The notes below the pieces were generated by a model. That model saw only the letters and a list, made by a program, of their open reading frames with translations. It did not search any database and was not told the origin of the DNA. Of a DNA stretch of 64,000 bases, positions 27,766 through 34,982 are shown one piece after another. The stretch covers positions 6,322,501 through 6,386,500 of the forward strand of contig NC_011894.1 of NCBI RefSeq assembly GCF_000022085.1, in the 5' to 3' direction. The DNA comes from Methylobacterium nodulans ORS 2060 (GTDB lineage Bacteria; Pseudomonadota; Alphaproteobacteria; Rhizobiales; Beijerinckiaceae). Position numbers and translations under genes: made by a program. How positions within the stretch are numbered: position 1 is the first letter of the stretch; each line of letters opens with the position of its first letter.

Positions 27766-27985
27766 GTGGGTGCTCTTCTGGATCATGGTCGCGCAGAACG
27801 GCGCGGTGACGAGCGGCTCGGCGGAATTCGAGTCCTTTGAGGCGTGCCGGGCCGCCGCGGGCGAGGTGGACGGCGCGCGGGCGCAGATCGCCATGCGGGC
27901 GGCCAACACGGGTCAACCCGCTGCCGCCGCCCTGGGGCTGAGGGAGACGCGCTGCCTCGACCGCAAGACCGGCCGCAAGGGTTAG
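27764..27985 (+). CDS. Small predicted secreted protein antisense to tail operon
   Basis: This 73-residue plus-strand frame fills the gap between the tape measure and tail chaperone genes. It has a hydrophobic start (WVLFWIMVAQ), then EFESFEACRAAAGEV and a C-terminal LRETRCLDRKTG. The two-cysteine layout FxSxEAC...CL resembles small phage and host proteins with a signal and one disulfide. Its ATG (27764-27766) overlaps the tape measure ATG (27763-27765, minus strand) in one CATG. Expression is unproven. Confidence 0.4.
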   Translation: MWVLFWIMVAQNGAVTSGSAEFESFEACRAAAGEVDGARAQIAMRAANTGQPAAAALGLRETRCLDRKTGRKG

Positions 27986-28407
27986 GCCGGTGGCGGGATC
28001 TCGATCACCGGCCCGAAGCTGTCGAACAGGCGCTCCACGCCCTCGGCGTCGGTCGCGCTAACCCGCCGGGTGAGCTGGTGCCCGTCCGCGTCGTCCGCCT
28101 GGCTGCCCGGGTAGACCGCGCGCCGGGCGGCATCCATGGCGACGAGGATGCGGACCTCCCAGGGCCGCAAGGCGAGGTCGAGGAGGCGGCTGGCCGCCTC
28201 GATCTCTTGGTACGTGAACGTCGCCGGGCCGAAGCCGCCCTGGCTCTGGCGCGTGCGTTCGAGCTGCCAGAAGGCGTCCCACAGGTAGGCGCCTTCCGGG
28301 GGGACCCGCTCAAGGCACGGATCAGGGGTGGTGCCCGCGGCCTGTTCGAGCGTGACGCGCCGGACCTCGACGCAGAGCCGCCCGCTCAGCCGCGCGCGAA
28401 GTTTCCC
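27982..28407 (-). CDS. Tail assembly chaperone, frameshift extension (lambda GT-type)
   Basis: This frame is joined to the preceding chaperone by a -1 shift at GGGAAAC (28401-28407), after which LRARLSGRLCVEVRRV follows. The extension is about 140 residues and holds PPEGAYLWDAFWQLERTRQS and a helix LLDLALRPWEVRILVAMDAA. In lambda the longer GT form binds the tape measure during tail assembly. The frame lacks a good start of its own and overlaps the first chaperone in the -1 frame, which fits programmed shifting. Confidence 0.7.
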   Translation of the reverse strand, partial: GKLRARLSGRLCVEVRRVTLEQAAGTTPDPCLERVPPEGAYLWDAFWQLERTRQSQGGFGPATFTYQEIEAASRLLDLALRPWEVRILVAMDAARRAVYPGSQADDADGHQLTRRVSATDAEGVERLFDSFGPVIEIPPPA

Positions 28408-28808
28408 GGCGCGGTGATGAAGGCGAGGATCTGGTCCGCCAGCCAGGGCCGCTTGAAGCACAGCTCCACCGCGGCCTCGCGCGAGAACTCCACCGCCCGC
28501 CCGCCAAAGCCGATCCCGGTCCAGCCGGTGATGGCGGCGCCGGCCTGCCGGGCGCGGGCGAGGAGCATCCGGGTGTCCTCGTCCGTCGGCTCGCGCTCCG
28601 GATAGGCCGCCGCGGCGTCGCGGAGCTTGCGGAGGTTGCCGCGGTAGGTCGCGGCCTCCTGGCCCAACAGAGTGACCGTGGCGCCGGTCCGGGCGCCGGT
28701 GCGGGGATTGACGACCGGCATCGTGGCGCCGCGCTCCGCGTCCCCCTCCAGATCGATGGTTTCGAGGTCGAGCAGGACCGGTGCGGTCTCGTCGGGCGTC
28801 TCAGTCAT
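28386..28808 (-). CDS. Tail assembly chaperone (lambda G-type)
   Basis: A 140-residue protein in the usual place between tail tube and tape measure. It has an acidic N-terminal arm and a helical domain near the C-terminus (VELCFKRPWLADQILAFI). It ends shortly after a slippery heptamer, as in lambda G, so a minor fraction of ribosomes should make a longer fused product. The stop is TGA at 28386-28388. Identity rests on order, size and frameshift site. Confidence 0.7.
   Translation of the reverse strand: MTETPDETAPVLLDLETIDLEGDAERGATMPVVNPRTGARTGATVTLLGQEAATYRGNLRKLRDAAAAYPEREPTDEDTRMLLARARQAGAAITGWTGIGFGGRAVEFSREAAVELCFKRPWLADQILAFITAPGNFARG
28401..28407 (-). promoter_or_regulatory. Programmed -1 frameshift heptamer GGGAAAC
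   Basis: On the minus strand the codons CCG GGA AAC contain G-GGA-AAC in the correct phase for simultaneous P- and A-site slippage. The -1 frame is open and leads into the second tail-chaperone frame. Lambda G/GT uses the related GGGAAAG. Confidence 0.75.
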
Positions 28809-28823
28809 GCGTCATGGTCTCCG

Positions 28824-29306
28824 TTAGGTCGCGGCGACTTTGAAGGTCGCGGTGTTGACCCCGATGTTGATCGCCATGGTGATCGGGTTGTTGGCGGCCC
28901 CGACCGTCTCGCGGCACGACATCACCTGCCCGGCGAAGTAGCGCTTGCCGTTGGTGCCGGCGTCGGTCTTCTTGTTCGGGATCTCGACGTAAAAACCGTA
29001 GTCGAAGTTGGTCTTCTCGGCCGCGATGCACGCCTCCTGGCCGGGATCGCCTTCCTTGCGATCCACGACGATCGAGGGCGAACCGCCGTCGCGGGTGCCC
29101 TTCATCTTCAGGGTGCGGTTGTTGCCGAGCTGGTTCGAGGTGATCGCGGAGGACTCGTCGCCGAACGCGCCGAGATCCTTGACGGCCTTGACCTCGACCC
29201 AGCCGGTGAGCGCGGTCAGCGCCGCCCCGGTGTCGTCGATGGTGTCGATGTCGATTGCCGGCCCGATGAACAGCTTCGAGCCATTGCTGGGAGTGAACCC
29301 GGCCAT
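28824..29306 (-). CDS. Major tail tube protein
   Basis: The 160-residue protein is beta-rich with the typical start of siphophage tail tube proteins, FTPSNGSKLFIGP, and internal blocks GWVEVKAVKDLGAFGDES and FYVEIPNKKTDAGTNGK. Hexamer rings of such proteins form the tail tube. It lies directly before the chaperone pair and after the tail terminator, the canonical order. Confidence 0.75.
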   Translation of the reverse strand: MAGFTPSNGSKLFIGPAIDIDTIDDTGAALTALTGWVEVKAVKDLGAFGDESSAITSNQLGNNRTLKMKGTRDGGSPSIVVDRKEGDPGQEACIAAEKTNFDYGFYVEIPNKKTDAGTNGKRYFAGQVMSCRETVGAANNPITMAINIGVNTATFKVAAT

Positions 29307-29374
29307 AATGCCCTCCTAGACAGGGGTGAGGCCGCCCGCAGGCGGCAGGGGACGGGCGAGCGCCCGAACTCGGA

Positions 29375-29809
29375 TCAGGCGCCGGCCGGGACGCCGACGC
29401 GCCAGCGGATCGTCACGGCGATCCGCACCCAGGGCGCCTCATCGATCGGCGCGTCCACCTGGGGCACCTCATCGACGCAGACGACGAGATTGTTTCGCCA
29501 CAGGCGCGTCCCGGCGGGAAAAGCCCGGCGGACCTGGGCGGCGACATCGAGCGGCTTGAGGAGGCCCTGGCCGGTCGGCCAGACCACCGTGAGCACGAAC
29601 AGGCCGACGTGGGTCCGGTCGCTGTCGAAGGGCAGCCCGTCGAGGCCGGCGGTGTTCGGGTGGAAGGACGCGGCGAGGTACGGCTTGCCGGTCTGGGGCG
29701 CGAAGGCGACGCCCGGCTGCGCCACGGGCAGGGCCGGGTCGAAGGTCAGCCCGGCGAGGTAGCCGAGCAGCGCGTCGAGGACTTGGGCCTCGGTGCCGGT
29801 CGCCGCCAT
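29375..29809 (-). CDS. Tail terminator protein
   Basis: This 144-residue protein resembles DUF4128-like tail terminators (lambda gpU role), which cap the tail tube and join it to the head. Its N-terminal helix (TEAQVLDALLGYLAGL) and strand pairs ending WVRIAVTIRWRVGV fit. It follows the HK97 gp10-like gene by two bases and precedes the tail tube gene. Confidence 0.65.
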   Translation of the reverse strand: MAATGTEAQVLDALLGYLAGLTFDPALPVAQPGVAFAPQTGKPYLAASFHPNTAGLDGLPFDSDRTHVGLFVLTVVWPTGQGLLKPLDVAAQVRRAFPAGTRLWRNNLVVCVDEVPQVDAPIDEAPWVRIAVTIRWRVGVPAGA

Positions 29810-29811
29810 CG

Positions 29812-30270
29812 TCAGGGCCTCGCGCTGGCTTGCAGCTCGGCGCAGACCTCGGCCACGATCTGCGGCCAGCGCTGCGCGGCGAGCCCGACGAAGTGCCGGC
29901 CCGCCTGATTGTAGGTGCGCCCGAGGCTGTCGGTGCCGACGAAGCCGTAGTTGACGCGGGGCGCATAGACCGCCGAGTAGCTGGCGTAGAGGGTGTCGCC
30001 GATCTCGGCCCCGGCGATCGCCAGGGTCGCGGCGGTCGGGTTGTAGGCGGGGGCCGCGCCGGCCGGTGGCGAGCGGTCGGCCGGGACCGGGGCGTCGGTC
30101 GAGACCTGGAGCGACGACTTGAGGAAGCCGGTATCGACCGGGACGCGGCTCTGCATGTCGCTGATCACGCGCTGGGCGGACTCGCGAAACACCGCGGTCA
30201 GGCGCGCCTCGGTCTGGCGCACCCAGTCGGAGACAGCCGCGGCGAAGTTGAGGGTCTGGACGGCCATCAC
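29812..30270 (-). CDS. HK97 gp10-like neck protein
   Basis: The 152-residue protein has the pattern of the HK97 gp10/lambda Z group: a helical start VRQTEARLTAVFRESAQRVI, the block SRVPVDTGFLKSSLQ, and late YSAVYAPRVNYGF. These proteins connect tail and head. The start overlaps the end of the homing endonuclease gene at TGATG, so that gene has slipped into the operon without breaking it. A second ATG at 30267 is equally possible. Confidence 0.75.
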   Translation of the reverse strand: MMAVQTLNFAAAVSDWVRQTEARLTAVFRESAQRVISDMQSRVPVDTGFLKSSLQVSTDAPVPADRSPPAGAAPAYNPTAATLAIAGAEIGDTLYASYSAVYAPRVNYGFVGTDSLGRTYNQAGRHFVGLAAQRWPQIVAEVCAELQASARP

Positions 30271-30794
30271 GCTGCCTCCGGAATGGGATCGGGCTTCAGA
30301 CCCCGCCGATTGAGCGCCCGGATCTTCTCCATGGCCTCAAACGCCCGGGCGCGCTGCTCGACCGTCGCCACCACGGCGAAGGCTTTACCCTTGCTTGGCA
30401 TCGATAGAACAAGGTCAGCCTGCCGGCGCTTCTCCCGGAGGTACGGCCTGCACTTCGCCAGGAAGGCAATCGCCGCGCGGCCTCCAAGTTGGTACCGGTG
30501 AACCTTATTCCAGTTGCTATCGCTTTGATCTGGCCGCTTCGGTCGTGTCTTCGTTTCGTAGGAGCATCCATACCCGATGACCTCCTTAAGCCACCGGATA
30601 AGCTCCAGATCCCCATTTACGATCAACACAATCGGGGTGGGCAGGTGCGGCTGGCCGTCCTTGCCCGTCTTACCGGGGGAGACTGAAATCGTCCCGTCCG
30701 CGTCGATGAGACCCGCAAGGTAAGCTGTCGTCGCAATATCTAACCCGGCGATCTGATCGTAGGTCTCGCCGCTTCGTCTAGTCATATCGATCAT
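30267..30794 (-). CDS. LAGLIDADG homing endonuclease
   Basis: This 175-residue protein has one clear LAGLIDADG motif near residue 26 (YLAGLIDADGTISVSPG), so it would act as a dimer. The rest fits a small homing endonuclease: a DNA-contact region with KTRPKRPDQSDSNWNK and a second helix AIAFLAKCRPYLREKRRQ. Such enzymes spread by cutting alleles that lack them. It is free-standing between the MuF-like and neck genes, with no intron or intein boundary seen, and it is less GC-rich than its neighbours, suggesting recent arrival. Confidence 0.85.
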   Translation of the reverse strand: MIDMTRRSGETYDQIAGLDIATTAYLAGLIDADGTISVSPGKTGKDGQPHLPTPIVLIVNGDLELIRWLKEVIGYGCSYETKTRPKRPDQSDSNWNKVHRYQLGGRAAIAFLAKCRPYLREKRRQADLVLSMPSKGKAFAVVATVEQRARAFEAMEKIRALNRRGLKPDPIPEAA

Positions 30795-30815
30795 CCAATG
30801 ATGGATGATCAGATC

Positions 30816-31823
30816 CTAACGAACCCCAGCCAGGTAATCTACTTTGACTTCAACGTAACATCTGCAGTTGACCGTCTCGGCGGCCGGGGCCTGCGGATCG
30901 CCCGGGTAGCGCAGGCGGGCGCCGCTCGGGCTGACGAAGGGCTGGCCGCGCCGCACCCGCTGGCCGTTCATCTCGCGGTGGGTGTCGCGCTCGCGCCCGT
31001 CGATCGTCGTGCGCCAGATCTCCTCGACGTGGGTCGGGTTGATCTGGCCGGCGTTGATCGCCTGCTGGGTCGCCTCGTGCTGGCTCTGGTGCAGGGCCGC
31101 CATCGCCTCGGTCCGGCCGATGGTCTCGGCCCGGTAGCGCAGCGCCCGGTTGCGGTAGGCCAGGACCATCTTGGCGATCTGGTCGGCCTTGAGCGGCTTG
31201 CCCTGCTCGATCGCCTTGCGGACCGTGCCGTCGTAGCGCTTATCGCGCAGCTGGCGGGTGAGGGCGGCCGGATCGAGGCGGGCGAGCTGGTCGGCGTAGC
31301 GGCGCGCCCACTCCTCCTGGTGGGCGGTGAGCCCGATGGTGCCGCCCTCGCGCTTCCCCGTGGCGGGGTTGATCCGCCCGACCAGATCGAGCGCCACGTC
31401 CCGCGGGTTGCGGCCCGCCACCATGCCGGCGGTGAGCGCGGCGCGGATCATCACCCGCTGGTCGTCCACGATCTCGGTCACTTTTCGCGAGGAATGATCC
31501 TGCAGCCAGTCCTCGGCCGAGGGGTTGCGCACGTCGAACCGGATCGTCAGCCGGTGCCCGTTCGGCTGGCGCAGGGCCGGGAAGCGCGCCACCGTGAAGG
31601 TGCCGCCATCCTCGAACGCCTGCGCAGTGGTGGCGTCGAGGGCGCGGAAGGCGACCGGATCGAGCCCGACCGCCTCGACGGCGCCGTTGATGTCGCCGCG
31701 CTCCAGGAGGGCGGCGATCACCCCGATCTGGGCCTTGTCCTGAATGTCGGCGATCGCCGCCAGGAACGCCCGCTGGAGGCGGGGCGCCCAGGCGTCGATC
31801 AGGTCGGCGATCGAGGCGGCCAT
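30816..31823 (-). CDS. Head morphogenesis protein, SPP1 gp7/MuF type
   Basis: The 335-residue protein carries the MuF-like C-terminal module: RAETIGRTEAMAALHQSQHE followed by EEIWRTTIDGRERDTHREMN and AAETVNCRCYVEV. These proteins ride in the head and assist DNA packaging or ejection. It is usually next to the portal; here it lies after the capsid and connector genes, so the block has been rearranged. A possible zinc or structural Cys pair CRC is kept. Confidence 0.8.
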   Translation of the reverse strand: MAASIADLIDAWAPRLQRAFLAAIADIQDKAQIGVIAALLERGDINGAVEAVGLDPVAFRALDATTAQAFEDGGTFTVARFPALRQPNGHRLTIRFDVRNPSAEDWLQDHSSRKVTEIVDDQRVMIRAALTAGMVAGRNPRDVALDLVGRINPATGKREGGTIGLTAHQEEWARRYADQLARLDPAALTRQLRDKRYDGTVRKAIEQGKPLKADQIAKMVLAYRNRALRYRAETIGRTEAMAALHQSQHEATQQAINAGQINPTHVEEIWRTTIDGRERDTHREMNGQRVRRGQPFVSPSGARLRYPGDPQAPAAETVNCRCYVEVKVDYLAGVR

Positions 31824-31830
31824 GCCGGGA

Positions 31831-32028
31831 TCAGGACTTGCTGCTCTCGCGCTTCCAGCCGTCCTTCAGGTAGGCGTCCACCTGATCCTCGGGCACGATG
31901 ATGACGACCGGCTGGTCCGAGCCCTCGACCGGGCGCTGGAGCCGCACGCTCGGCTCGGCCACCACGTCGGGCTTCGGGGCCGCGGCCTTCGCCGTCTTGG
32001 ACGAGCCGGACTCAGAGCTATCGGCCAT
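31831..32028 (-). CDS. Small phage protein, unknown function
   Basis: The 65-residue acidic, low-complexity start (ADSSESGSSKTAKAAAPKPD) is followed by a short strand-helix unit VVIIVPEDQVDAYLKDGWKR. It is 7 bases upstream of the MuF-like gene. The C-terminal unit resembles small domains in phage head-neck proteins. No function can be assigned. Confidence 0.55.
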   Translation of the reverse strand: MADSSESGSSKTAKAAAPKPDVVAEPSVRLQRPVEGSDQPVVIIVPEDQVDAYLKDGWKRESSKS

Positions 32029-32092
32029 GACAAATCTCCCTTGAGAGTGACGGGACGGATCACGGCAGGGATGCCGTGAGGTTCACGGCGCG

Positions 32093-32323
32093 TCAGACGC
32101 GCTCGCGACAGGGACCGAGGCCGCACAGCCCGCAGCGCTTCGGCGCGTCGCGGCCGTGGGCCAGCAGGACTTCGCGGCAGACCGCCGGGCCGGCGTTGAT
32201 CGCCGACGGCGACGAGGTGATGAGCGACACCTCGCAGGGCACCACGGCGCGGATCTTTTGCGCGGCGCGCTCGGCCGCGGCATGCCCGGTCCGGCCGGGG
32301 TCGGGGACGATCAGGATCCGCAT
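32093..32323 (-). CDS. Small protein ending in a CxxCGLGPC motif
   Basis: This 76-residue protein starts at ATG 32323, inside the stop of the preceding gene (ATGA). The first 55 residues form a strand-helix-strand pattern (RILIVPDPGRTGHAAAERAA); the tail is RCGLCGLGPCRERV. The cysteine tail CGLCGLGPC recurs as CTICGLGPC upstream of the Acb2-like gene near 37.4 kb. A zinc or redox role is conceivable; no family is recognised. Confidence 0.55.
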   Translation of the reverse strand: MRILIVPDPGRTGHAAAERAAQKIRAVVPCEVSLITSSPSAINAGPAVCREVLLAHGRDAPKRCGLCGLGPCRERV

Positions 32324-32697
32324 CAGAGCCGGCAGCGCAGCACCCAGGCCCCGCGGCCCGGGTCGGTGGTGATGGCGGGGGCGCCGCCGCCGGCCGAGGC
32401 GATGGTGAGGGTCTGCCCGTTCAGGGTGATGCGGCCGCCCTCCACCGGGGTGACGGGCAGCGACTCGGTCAGGACCAGCACCTTCCAGTCCTGGGCGGCG
32501 ATGAGGCCGCCCTGGCGCTCGTAGGCGGTCCACTCGTCCCGCATCGCCTTGCAGGGATAGGCGGTGGGCGTGGGCGGGGCCGGATCCCACGGCGTGCCGC
32601 CCTCGCCGGGCAGGTCCACCGTGTAGACCGCCTCGGCGTAGATCCAGCCGAAGCCGGCCCCGAAGATGCCGGCGAAGCCCTGATCGAGCAGGCCCAT
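32323..32697 (-). CDS. Head-tail connector or neck protein
   Basis: The 124-residue protein sits between the DUF4054-like adaptor and the small CxxC protein. It has a Gly/Phe-rich start (GLLDQGFAGIFGAGFGWIYA) and beta-rich middle (QDWKVLVLTESLPVTPVEGG) typical of small siphophage stoppers. It overlaps both neighbours by one base at ATGA junctions. Identity is inferred mainly from order. Confidence 0.6.
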   Translation of the reverse strand: MGLLDQGFAGIFGAGFGWIYAEAVYTVDLPGEGGTPWDPAPPTPTAYPCKAMRDEWTAYERQGGLIAAQDWKVLVLTESLPVTPVEGGRITLNGQTLTIASAGGGAPAITTDPGRGAWVLRCRL

Positions 32698-33077
32698 CAG
32701 ATCACCAGAATGCCGGGGGAGCGCTGGCGAAACAGGTCGAGCAGCTGGCGCCCGTAGGTGGTCTGCGCCAGGGGATCGCCGGACGCCTGGGCGGAGTCCT
32801 CTGCGCGATCCAGCTGCAACTGCCCGGAGCGGAACGAGGTGAAGCCGAGGGCGCCGGCCTTGGCCAGCTCCGCCTCGGCGCCCGTCCCGATTCCGCGCAG
32901 GGTCATGTCGTGGGCGGCCTGGAGCATCACGGCCTTGCGCCGGTCCGCGTCAGGCCACCCATTGTCGGCCACCGACGCCGCATCCTCCAGGGCCACGCTG
33001 ATCGTCTCGTCCGGCACGGTGCCGAAGGCCGGGAAGCGGGCCTTGAGGTCCGCGGGGGTCGGGGGCGCGTAGGCCAT
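32697..33077 (-). CDS. Head-tail adaptor, DUF4054-like
   Basis: This 126-residue protein has the pattern of gp6/DUF4054-type head completion proteins: a helix starting PTPADLKARFPAFGTVPDE, a second helix RRKAVMLQAAHDMTLRG, and the tail TTYGRQLLDLFRQRSPGILV. Such proteins bind beneath the portal. It follows the HeH/SAP-like protein by a few bases. Confidence 0.75.
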   Translation of the reverse strand: MAYAPPTPADLKARFPAFGTVPDETISVALEDAASVADNGWPDADRRKAVMLQAAHDMTLRGIGTGAEAELAKAGALGFTSFRSGQLQLDRAEDSAQASGDPLAQTTYGRQLLDLFRQRSPGILVI

Positions 33078-33080
33078 GGC

Positions 33081-33428
33081 TCAGCCCTGGGTCGCCTTGG
33101 CGCGCTCGGCCTCGGCCAGGAGCCGCCGCCGGCCCCAGTTGCCGACCTGCACGCCGCGGTCGGTGAGGTAGGCGCGCAGCTCGTCGTCGGAGAGCTTGTC
33201 GAGTTCCGCGTCCTGCGAGGTGGCGGTCTCGCCATCCTCGCCCTCGGCCGCCTCGCCGAAGACGATCTCGCCAGCGTCGCGCCACGCCTTCAGGACCGGG
33301 TCCTCGGGGCTGTGCAGCTCGATGGCGGCGGTCTCGCCTCTCCGGAGCGTACGCTGAACGGGTTGGCCCCGCTCGCTCTTCACCCAGAGGGTGCGCGGGC
33401 CCAGGGCCCGGTTCGTGATCTCCACCAT
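33081..33428 (-). CDS. Capsid-proximal protein with HeH/SAP-like C-terminus
   Basis: The 115-residue protein begins with short strands (VEITNRALGPRTLWV) and ends with a helix-extended-loop-helix unit, LSDDELRAYLTDRGVQVGNW then RRLLAEAERA. Similar units occur in head-tail proteins of many siphophages. GAGGAGGAA lies before ATG 33428. The exact role is unknown. Confidence 0.6.
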   Translation of the reverse strand: MVEITNRALGPRTLWVKSERGQPVQRTLRRGETAAIELHSPEDPVLKAWRDAGEIVFGEAAEGEDGETATSQDAELDKLSDDELRAYLTDRGVQVGNWGRRRLLAEAERAKATQG

Positions 33429-33492
33429 TGCGGTTCCTCCTCGGATCATCCTCGGATCGCGCTCACGGGTGGCCGGGGCGCCTGACGGCGCC

Positions 33493-34440
33493 TCAGATCC
33501 CGTCGAGGTAGCGGAAGGCGGCAGGCCGCCGGATATCGACGCCGCCGAGGCGGAACGCGCCGGGCACGTCAAAGCGGAAGGGCCCGGTCTGCCACGCCGG
33601 GAAGAACCGGAAGGGCATGGGCATCCACAGCTTCACCACCGCCGGGTCGCGCCGGTAGGCGACCATGCGGGCGGTCCCGCCGGCGCCGGCGGTCTCCAGG
33701 TCGCGCACGCCGAACACGTTGAGCGGGCGCTGGGTCTCGATGGTGTAGACGTTCTTCTGCTGGACCCAGTCCAGCAGCGTCATCGGGCTGGTCGGATCGA
33801 CGCGCCGGAGGCTGAGCGCGACCATCTGCTCGTAAGGCAGCAGCACCGTGTCCGCGAGTTCGACGGTGGCCGAGCCTGTGAAGATGCCGGTCAGCTGCCC
33901 GTTGACGTCCGCCAGCACGTTCTCCGCGGTCTTGTCGACCCAGCGCGTGCTGCCGCCCTCGCCCCTGGCGGCAGCCGAGCCCTGGGTGACGACCGGGCTG
34001 TTGACGAGGCCAGCGTAGCCCTTCGCCGGGTCGCCAAACAGGGCGACCTGATCGATGAACTCCTCGGAGGCGCGGCGGGCCGCGTCGGCCTTGTCCGCCG
34101 AGAGGTTCAGGTTCATCAGCTGGGCCTTGCCGAGCTCCTCGAGGTCGTAGCCGTAGCCGATGCCGGCCATCGAGACCGAGGTCTCGAACTGGCTGCGGAG
34201 CACATCGGCCCGCGGCACGTCGTTGGCTTGGCCGGTGATCCACTTGGCCGCCCCGACCTGATCCATCGAGAAGTAGGTCACGGACGGGGTCCAGTCGGGG
34301 ACGTTGGTGTCCACCGGGACGAGCCGCGGGTAACGGATCTCGGGGTACTGCGTCCGGTAGACCGTGGGCTCGATGAACGACTGCTGGCTGACCAGGAAGG
34401 CCAGAGCACGCGGCGCATCGATCAGGAACTGGCCTCGCAT
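33493..34440 (-). CDS. Major capsid protein, DUF2184-like
   Basis: The 315-residue protein has features of the DUF2184 group of HK97-fold capsid proteins: FLIDAPRALAFLVSQQSFIE at the start, GAGIGYGYDLEEL-like strand (MAGIGYGYDLEELGKAQLMN), and C-terminal AYRRDPAVVKLWMPMPFRF. It assembles the icosahedral head. It lies after scaffold/protease and decoration genes. ATG 34440 is chosen because GGAG lies about 10 bases upstream; an upstream in-frame start lacks this. Confidence 0.85.
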   Translation of the reverse strand: MRGQFLIDAPRALAFLVSQQSFIEPTVYRTQYPEIRYPRLVPVDTNVPDWTPSVTYFSMDQVGAAKWITGQANDVPRADVLRSQFETSVSMAGIGYGYDLEELGKAQLMNLNLSADKADAARRASEEFIDQVALFGDPAKGYAGLVNSPVVTQGSAAARGEGGSTRWVDKTAENVLADVNGQLTGIFTGSATVELADTVLLPYEQMVALSLRRVDPTSPMTLLDWVQQKNVYTIETQRPLNVFGVRDLETAGAGGTARMVAYRRDPAVVKLWMPMPFRFFPAWQTGPFRFDVPGAFRLGGVDIRRPAAFRYLDGI

Positions 34441-34496
34441 GGTCAGTTTCTCCTTTCGATTCACTTCGATTATGGGGAGATCCAGCTGAAGCCGGA

Positions 34497-34940
34497 TCAG
34501 GGAAGATTGAGCGTCAGCTTGACGAGCTGGCCGTCCGCGGCGCTGCTGTCGAACACGGCCGGGATCGCGGTGCCGTCCGCCGCAGTGGCGGTGAACCTGC
34601 CCGCGCCGGTCAGGAAGGCGGCCGCGCCCGCCGTGATGGCGCCGGTGGCCCGCACCCAGACCGTGCCGCGCTGCATGACCGACACCGTGTCGCCCTTTGG
34701 GTGCAGGTCGCCCGCCGCGTTCACCGTGGGGAAGTGGTCGACCACCGTGACGCCGCGGAACACCGTGCCGGTGGCCGCGATGGCGTGGTCCGAGCCACCC
34801 TGGAAGGCCGGGCGGCCGAAGCCGATCCCGTCGTCCGACGCGATGACCCGGGAGAGGATCCCGCCCGGCTCCATGGCGGCGATCTGGCCCTCGAAGGCCG
34901 GGGCCATCCCGCCCGCATACGTGGTCTGAACCGGAGGCAT
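34497..34940 (-). CDS. Head decoration or cement protein
   Basis: The 147-residue, Gly/Ala-rich, beta-strand protein directly precedes the capsid gene in transcription order. Blocks such as VFRGVTVVDHFPTVNAAGD and GTVWVRATGAITAGAAAF resemble DUF2190-like capsid cement proteins that bind the head surface. The assignment rests on composition and place. Confidence 0.7.
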   Translation of the reverse strand: MPPVQTTYAGGMAPAFEGQIAAMEPGGILSRVIASDDGIGFGRPAFQGGSDHAIAATGTVFRGVTVVDHFPTVNAAGDLHPKGDTVSVMQRGTVWVRATGAITAGAAAFLTGAGRFTATAADGTAIPAVFDSSAADGQLVKLTLNLP

Positions 34941-34982
34941 GTGACTATGCTCCTATTCTAGTTCTGCCGAGTCATGCTTGGG

